Below are positions 45,167-50,267 of a DNA stretch of 50,267 nt, in pieces. The stretch's first letter is position 1. The number at the start of each line of letters is the position of its first letter. Under the pieces are notes generated by a model. The model worked only from the letters and a program-made list of their open reading frames with translations, had not been told where the DNA came from and did not search any database. The position numbers and the translations under genes are program-made. Origin of the DNA: Theodoxus fluviatilis (lineage: Eukaryota; Mollusca; Gastropoda; Cycloneritida; Neritidae); NCBI GenBank assembly GCA_034096865.1, contig JAWQFJ010016394.1, positions 1 through 50,267 on the forward strand, in the 5' to 3' direction.

Positions 45167-45914
45167 GGTACAATTATGAATGGGATTTGATTGATAAAAT
45201 CAGTTGGATGGAATTTAATTGGTGATTCAGATATCATCTGATGTGTGCAGTTGTTTCAAACACCATCAAACTAAGTACATGAAATTCATATGCCACCTTT
45301 TCTAGCTGGATACCAGCATCAAAACTGTGTTATGTTTTAGCTCCTTCACAGTGTTTCAGAGATTACTCTGAGGCAGTTGACATTTGAACTGAATGTTATC
45401 TGAAGCTCAGCTATAATGTCATAGGAATTAGGCCATCTAAGTGTTGTATAATGTTTGCAAGCACGAATCAGATTTGATACAGGAAATTTGCCCTATTTGT
45501 CTCATAAACATTTTCTAAGCTTTTGATGCATTTCTTTTTCCTTTGTTTTATTTTTAATGTTTCCTCAACCATTGACAGTCACACTGAAGACTTCTGAATA
45601 GTTAATCATGATTTATTTATATGTATTAAAAAAGAATTCCATCATTATTGTAAATGTAATGAAAACTGCAATTGTAATCTTTTCATAAATACACACATTG
45701 TGCACTGTTGCAACTGAACTATGGTAAGCAATTCTTGCTTTATGTATGCAGTGATCATCATTATGTACCATTTCAAAATCTGTATTAAATAATCTACATT
45801 TAACAGATATTGGTTTGTTGTTTCTTAACTAAATATTCTGTTTGAATGTTGTTGCTAAACAATTCCAAAATACTCTATTACCTTTATTCTTCTCAATAAT
45901 ATTATTGTTCTTGA

Positions 45915-46320
45915 ATTGTTCCAGAATGTGCAGTCAGTTTTCTGGAATTTCATCTTGAATTGTTCCAGAATTATCTGTCAGTATTCTAGAATATTCTGGA
46001 ATAACATTCCAGAATATTCTGGAATACGTACGAAATCTTCTAAAAAGTTATAATGGTGTTCTGGAATAATTCCAGAATTATTCTAGAACTGTGTTTCCTT
46101 CTTCGTCTGTAAGTATTCAAGAACATTCATTACCATTCTAGAATATTCTAGAATATTCAAGAATCATTTTCTAGAATATTCTAGAAAATATTCTAGAATA
46201 TTTCCTTGAATTCTCATTTAAGCTTCTGTCATTATTCTAGAACCTTGGACTCTGGTTCCAGAAGTCACATTCTAGAATCTTCTGGAACATTTCTAGAATT
46301 GTTCTGGAATGATTCCAGAC
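45915..46320. promoter_or_regulatory. Heat-shock-element-like arrays, right end of piggyBac-like element
   Basis: Alternating pentamer runs: 45983-46002 (4 units, ATTCTAGAATATTCTGGAAT), 46006-46025 (4), 46135-46164 (6), 46167-46186 (4), and further palindromes at 46258-46318. The same TTCnnGAA logic as at the left end of the element. Confidence 0.6.
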
Positions 46321-46706
46321 CGTTTCGCCGGGAAAGACAACACCCTCTCAATGAAAAAACACATCTCTTCAGTCTCAAGCACCTGTTATCTTCAACTCCG
46401 CCGCATTGCCACCATCCGCAAGTACCTCACCAAAGATGCCGCAACCAAACTTGTCACTTCTACTATTCTGTCTCGTCTCGACTACTGTAATTCTCTTTTT
46501 GCTGGACTCCCCTCTTGTTCTATCTCGCGTTTACAGCGCATTCAAAACTCCTCTGCACGTTTTATACTAAAGAAGAAAAAGAAAGACCACATCACCCCCA
46601 TGCTACATGACCTCCATTGGCTACCTGTTTCAGACAGAATCAAATACAAGCTCAACACGCTCACATATAAATGCCTCAACAATCTTGCTCCTTCCTATCT
46701 GTCTAC

Positions 46707-47690
46707 AGGTTCCTACACATGTACCGTTTTTCAAGCCGATTTTGCTCCTGATCCGGTCTGACCGTGCGTGTAAAAATCGGGTTGACAACCACACGCAACA
46801 GTTACACCGAGACCACGAACTCGATTGATTTTCATTTAAGCGAAGCGATGTCAGAATTTAAAGTTACATTCCTTGCCGAGCCTATGGCAACGACGCTTAT
46901 AGATGTCGGATGTGTAGTCGATGCATGTGTCACCTGCCTGACGGATTTTAAAATATAGGAGCTTTCCCGGCCTATGGATGCATTCAACATACAGCTTTGA
47001 TAAATTAATGCTGTTCATGGCTTACATTTTCTTTGGATGGGTTTCTATTATCCCCCAAAATCAGCGTTTTCTGTGCGAACATGCACGCAATGAAAGCTGC
47101 TGATAGATGCTTTCGCGTGAAGGTGCATTGACCTGCATTGGATTTGTAAAAAGTAGAAGCTTTCCCGGCCTATGGATGCATTCAACATACAGCTTTGATA
47201 AATTAATGCTGTTCATGGCTTACATTTTGTTTGGATGGGGTTTCAAGTATCCCGAAATACAGCATTTTCTGTGCGAACACGCAACTAAGTGGTGGAGCGG
47301 AGTCTTCGCCGGTGTAGATCTGCATTGACCTGCATTCGATCTGTAAAAAGTTGAAGCTTTCCCGACCTACTGATGCATTCAACATACAGCTTTGATAAAT
47401 TAATGCTGTTCATGGCTTACATTTTCTTTGGATTGGTTTTTAGTATCTCAAAATACACCTTTTTCTGTCTGAAGCGACGACAGCGCCCGCCATTTAAATT
47501 GGCGACTATTCGCCACAACGCGACATCTCGCGTTGCCGGGCATATGAATCGGTCCGGACAGGGTCGGGAGAATAGAGCCAGCCCTAATCACCAGAACCAG
47601 GCCGGATTGTATGCAAATGAGCCAACCGTTCCGATTCTTGACCGGATCGGCAGCAAAACCGGGGGACAACCGGTACATGTGTACGAGCCT
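46707..47690. mobile_element. 984-bp inverted-terminus element, TAC duplication
   Basis: Left end AGGTTCCTACACATGTACCG, right end (complement) AGGCTCGTACACATGTACCG, with further inverted similarity (GATTTTGCTCCTGATCCGGTC versus GGTTTTGCTGCCGATCCGGTC). TAC at 46704-46706 and 47691-47693 flanks it (TA alone is also possible). Inserted in LINE-C between the YLS and TSLKLCKP codons. Non-coding; a 198-bp unit is repeated three times inside. A 3-bp duplication suggests a PIF/Harbinger-like or similar mechanism; a TA would suggest Tc1/mariner. Not decided. Confidence 0.8.
46935..47480. repeat. About 198-bp tandem repeat, 3 copies
   Basis: GCTTTCCCGGCCTATGGATG occurs at 46961 and 47159 and as GCTTTCCCGACCTACTGATG at 47356, each followed by CATTCAACATACAGCTTTG and TTCATGGCTTACATTTT. 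Spacing 198 and 197 bp. Copies differ by about 10 percent by eye, so the triplication is not very recent. Confidence 0.9.
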
Positions 47691-48164
47691 TACCTCTCTC
47701 AAACTCTGTAAACCTGTCCGATCACTCCGCTCTTCTCTAGACACTCTCAGACTCGACATCCCTTAACAAAGACTCACAACCGTAGGCGGGCGCTCCTTCA
47801 CATTCCAAGCGCCCACCCAATGGAACACACTACCTCTCAGCCTTCGTCAGAAACCAACTTTAGCTAAATCAAGCCTAAAAACCTTCCTTTTTCCCAAGAC
47901 GGAGAAAGTAAGTGTAAACTCCACCATACCATCCATCACACTGATGCAGTGCAAACCTGGTGCCAGAGCATGAGTAATAGCCATGTATGTTGGTATTTAT
48001 TGTAATTATTAACATATGTTATGTGTGATTGTTGTGTGCATGTTGGCACCTTTAATATGTTTTGTATTAGGGTGTGTATCGCTTTCTTTGTTTATGGGTG
48101 TAAATGTGTGTGTGAGCGCCTTGAGTCGCCTAAGTGGTGAGATATGTGCGCTTTATAAATTATC

Positions 48165-48165
48165 A

Positions 48166-48232
<67 letters not shown>
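48165..48232. repeat. (ATT)n LINE tail
   Basis: Pure ATT run directly after the LINE-C 3' end. Tyr-rich and Asn-rich open frames over it are artefacts. Confidence 0.95.
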
Positions 48233-48234
<2 letters not shown>

Positions 48235-48614
48235 ACCCTGGGTTTAACCAGATATTTGTTTTGGGGACTTTTAACATAGGTCTGGAAAGTGATTGTGAAT
48301 AGATTTTTTAAATCTTCAGAAAAGTAATGAGCTTCCTGTAATGAATGTAGCACTCTTGTTTGCATGACTTTAAAACTACTAGAAAATCAACAGGATCAGA
48401 CTGAAGCAAGGCTGTTTGCTCTCAAAAGCATCCAAGCAAGCTCCAGGCATGAATATCCAATAACCTTGTGGTTCCAGTGAAATAAGCAAGTTCCACGTTC
48501 TTCTCAGTCAAAATGTGAGAGGAAAAACTGATGTCTTGATGTACAGCCATTCAACAGGTAAATTCAGACAACCCACAGCATGGAACCTGTCCTAGCAAAT
48601 TAAGCATCACAAAG
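48233..48614. other. No gene recognised
   Basis: About 380 bp of unique-looking DNA between two microsatellites; no features seen. Confidence 0.5.
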
Positions 48615-48880
48615 TGGATGGATGGATGGATGGATGGATGGATGGATGGATGGATGGATGGATGGATGGATATATGGATGGATGGATGACATGAATGCAT
48701 GGATGGATGGATGGATGGATGGATGGATGGATGGATGGATGGATGGATGGATGGATGGATGGATGGATGGATGGATGGATGGATGGATGGATGGATGGAT
48801 GGATGGATGGATGGATGGATGGATGGATGGATGGATGGATGGATGGTTGATGGGTGAGTGGGAGTGTGGGTGGGTGGACG
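48615..48880. repeat. (TGGA)n microsatellite
   Basis: TGGA run with one ATATGGA and one GACATGAATGCA interruption (48670-48700), degrading to GGGTGAGTGGGAGTGTGGG at the right edge. All three minus frames read (IHPS)n; none is a gene. Confidence 0.95.
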
Positions 48881-49023
48881 GATGTGAAAAGGAAGCGAAT
48901 AGATACATGTGAAAAAGCAGTTACCACAAAGAGCCACACACTTGAAATCTTTCATCATACAACATAACATCTGGGCATGAAGCAGATTTACAGAGACATG
49001 CAAATGAAGCCAAATGCACTCAC

Positions 49024-49278
49024 CAGTTGTTGTGGGTGCTGTAAATGAAAATAGAGAGAGCAATTTAGCAAACATTTGGAATGAATGCATGAACAACTTT
49101 GGAATCAAACTTGTCTCTCTCATCTTTTGGTATTTCAAGCACCCTGGCTATGCCCACTGATTTCCTTGGCAAATGCAAAGATGACAACTTCAGATCATAC
49201 AGGAATTTCTGGTCAATCCTGAACTTGTTGATGATGACATTCATGAAAGAGCATAGTAATAGGAATAAATATGAGGCA
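49024..49278 (-). other. Possible host exon(s), including a 15-nt micro-exon candidate
   Basis: On the minus strand, after an acceptor-like AACTCACAG (49279-49287), a frame stays open for about 70 codons ([60 protein letters not shown]) to TAA at 49065-49067. Below it, TTTTCATTTACAG (acceptor), CACCCACAACAACTG and GTGAGTG (donor) would frame a 15-nt exon at 49024-49038. The amino-acid composition looks protein-like, but I recognise no family and cannot link the two by a valid donor. Could be a fossil exon or chance. Confidence 0.25.
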
Positions 49279-49287
49279 CTGTGAGTT

Positions 49288-49953
49288 CAGCAGGAATGTG
49301 CCAGAAACAGCTGGACTTATTCAAAATGCTTCAACAAATGGAAGGTGTAAAACAGAATATTCCAAACCTGGGGGGCATCATGAAAAACAAAATAATTTGT
49401 TTGTAACAATAACATTTAACGTATAATTGAGCAGATGACACATCCACCATGCACTGGAAACACAGGTTCCCAACAAGAAACTTTTATTTCAAACTCACAT
49501 TCTAAAATGTAAAAGAAATGTAAACAGTTGCAATAAATAATATGACATTGCTTCATTATTACTTTTGTTCAGTTCAAGGCTGTGCTGAATTACATTTAAG
49601 AGTTTTGCTTTCGACAAATTTCACATTTGGTAAACAGTTGGAAAGTTCAAGGCTATGATTTGCTGCAGTCCTATGAAAGGTGGTGCTATGATGGGCATTG
49701 CCATTCTTTTATTGCAAAGTTTACTGTGAATTGTACTACAGTTGTCCATGAGTGTGTGATAGTGTATTCTCTTTACGGCATTGACTTTGATCGCAGTGAT
49801 TACTTCGGTAGGTTTGTAATTAATCAGTTTATAGATAGATTATCTATGATACGCTTGCCAAACTAAACAATCTCGTCAATTGTCTCTCCTGAAATTCTCT
49901 ATTGGAGATGGAGTAAGGTCAAGAATGAGCTTGTGGTAACTCCTCTTGCTGCA
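49288..49953. other. No gene recognised
   Basis: About 665 bp; one + open frame of 79 codons (49627-49866) without recognisable motifs. Confidence 0.45.
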
Positions 49954-50267
49954 AGTGTGTCTGGCTGTCTTCATTCTCTAAGGCTACATTCTTCAGCTTC
50001 AGTGTGTCTGGCTGTCTTCATTCTCTAAGGCTACATTCTTCAGCTTCAGTGTGTCTGGCTGTCTTCATTCTCTAAGGCTACATTCTTCAGCTTCAGTGTG
50101 TCTGGCTGTCTTCATTCTCTAAGGCTACATTCTTCAGCTTCAGTGTGTCTGGCTGTCTTCATTCTCTAAGGCTACATTCTTCAGCTTCAGTGTGTCTGGC
50201 TGTCTTCATTCTCTAAGGCTACATTCTTCAGCTTCAGTGTGTCTGGCTGTCTTCATTCTCTAATGCT
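49954..50267. repeat. 47-bp tandem array, 6 full copies plus partial, runs off window
   Basis: The unit starts AGTGTGTCTGGCTGTCTTCA, continues TTCTCTAAGGCTACATTCTT and ends CAGCTTC. Starts at 49954, 50001, 50048, 50095, 50142, 50189 and 50236. Full copies appear identical; the last visible unit has CTAATGCT instead of CTAAGGCT. The array continues beyond the window. Confidence 0.95.

Larger units (their letters stand above)
43446..46332 (+). mobile_element. piggyBac-like element, internally deleted, HSE-rich ends
   Basis: Left terminus CCCGGCGAAATGACATTC, right terminus (complement) CCCGGCGAAACGGTCTGG. CCC-starting ends fit the piggyBac superfamily, as does the transposase fragment at 44349-45166. 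The host LINE frame across the gap implies a CTTAAAG target, hence a TTAA, but the flanks now read TTTC and AAAG, so intact TTAA duplications are not visible. Both end regions (43461-43620 and 45915-46320) are packed with TTCTAGAA-type palindromes. (CT)n microsatellite at 43815-43867. The DDD catalytic core is missing; 45170-45910 is AT-rich and non-coding. Confidence 0.8.
42712..47912 (+). pseudogene. LINE-C reverse transcriptase relic
   Basis: In order: SKFLERIVLNQLNSHLLYHN, SPLQSAYRPNHSTETALLKI and ISALALLDLSATFDTVDHNI (42735-42955; the conserved D of the palm is present), LSWFSSYLANRYQAVSI; a frameshift near 43085; GSVLGPVLFTLYTQPLDHIF, FADDSQLHNNSS (43185-43225, catalytic FADD intact), ENKLQLNGSKTEAI and VKNLGVTL (to 43443). 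After the first insertion: SMKKHISSVSSTCYLQLRRI, ILSRLDYCNSLFAGLPSC, DHITPMLHDLHWLPVSDRIK, YKCLNNLAPSYLST (46333-46706). After the second: SLKLCKPVRSLRSSLDTL, QAPTQWNTLPLSLRQKPTL, SLKTFLFPKTE (47691-47910). Few substitutions apart from one frameshift and the insertions, so it is younger than the other LINEs here. Confidence 0.9.
42712..48232 (+). mobile_element. LINE-C (L2/Rex-like) split by two later insertions
   Basis: RT domain 42712-43445, continues 46333-46706, then 47691-47912, 3' UTR to about 48165 with TGAGCGCCTTGAGTCGCC and GTGCGCTTTATAAATTATC (typical L2/CR1 3' end), and an (ATT)n tail 48165-48232. The split points coincide with the piggyBac-like element (43446-46332) and the 984-bp element (46707-47690). 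Across each gap the LINE reading continues (VTL...KDNTLSMKKHISS; YLS-T-SLKLCKPVRSLRSS). The 5' end is truncated at the (GTA)n tract. Confidence 0.9.

Noticed and set aside
48092..48277. Poly-Asn and poly-Tyr proteins
   Set aside because: (ATT)n tail of LINE-C.

Overview
The window looks like non-genic DNA from a large, repeat-rich animal genome. A marine mollusc, perhaps a gastropod, is the most likely source. I base that on the mix of decayed APE-type LINEs, PIF/Harbinger and piggyBac remnants, tRNA-like SINE heads, a dispersed TGACCTTGACCTTGA repeat that I associate with molluscan genomes, and abundant (GA)n, (GT)n, (TGGA)n and (ATT)n. The taxonomic call is inference. I see no bacterial operon, no rRNA, no intact tRNA and no intact host gene. 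Nearly all long open frames are by-products of tandem repeats.  Layout. 1-2175: decayed + strand RTE-like LINE (LINE-B) carrying a 31-bp minisatellite made from its own sequence. 2600-3870: microsatellites and minus-strand 3' ends of a second LINE family (LINE-A). 4740-5960: + strand LINE-A fragment. 7808-11310: the longest LINE-A copy (minus strand), with a 654-bp inverted-repeat element in its 3' UTR (8-bp target duplication) and a 66-bp array grown from its RT domain. 11440-13140: fold-back DNA and two copies of the TGACCTTGACCTTGA repeat, one split by a 615-bp element with inverted termini and a 4-bp duplication. 13510-15200: LINE endonuclease fragment, tRNA-like SINE, internally deleted Harbinger. 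16146-17320: two LINE 3' portions. 17320-17877: another TGACCTTGACCTTGA copy. 18015-18698: inverted-repeat element with a 7-bp duplication. 19764-28324: a giant 8.56-kb array of two unit types (18 and 15 bp). 29434-31816: a 2.38-kb element sharing termini with the 615-bp element. 31988-32510: 84-bp array. 32941-35353: 49-bp array. 37620-41465: 45/46-bp array. 42712-48232: + strand L2/Rex-like LINE (LINE-C) split by a piggyBac-like element and by a 984-bp element. 48615-48845: (TGGA)n. 49954-50267: 47-bp array running off the window.  How it fits together. This is a palimpsest of transposon insertions plus local tandem amplification. Insertion order can be read from split copies: LINE-C is older than both elements inside it, the TGACCTTGACCTTGA copy is older than the 615-bp element, and LINE-A is older than the 654-bp element. 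Two of the minisatellites are demonstrably amplified segments of LINE coding sequence.  The observations I would follow first are: (1) dense, perfectly phased heat-shock-element pentamers at both ends of the piggyBac-like element; (2) the 8.56-kb two-letter array with zoned variants; (3) an apparently unnamed inverted-terminus family (GGTCAARAGTAC ends, 4-bp duplication), whose long member carries about ten copies of a GTAATGTTGTGAACAGAC motif; (4) minisatellites born inside LINEs.
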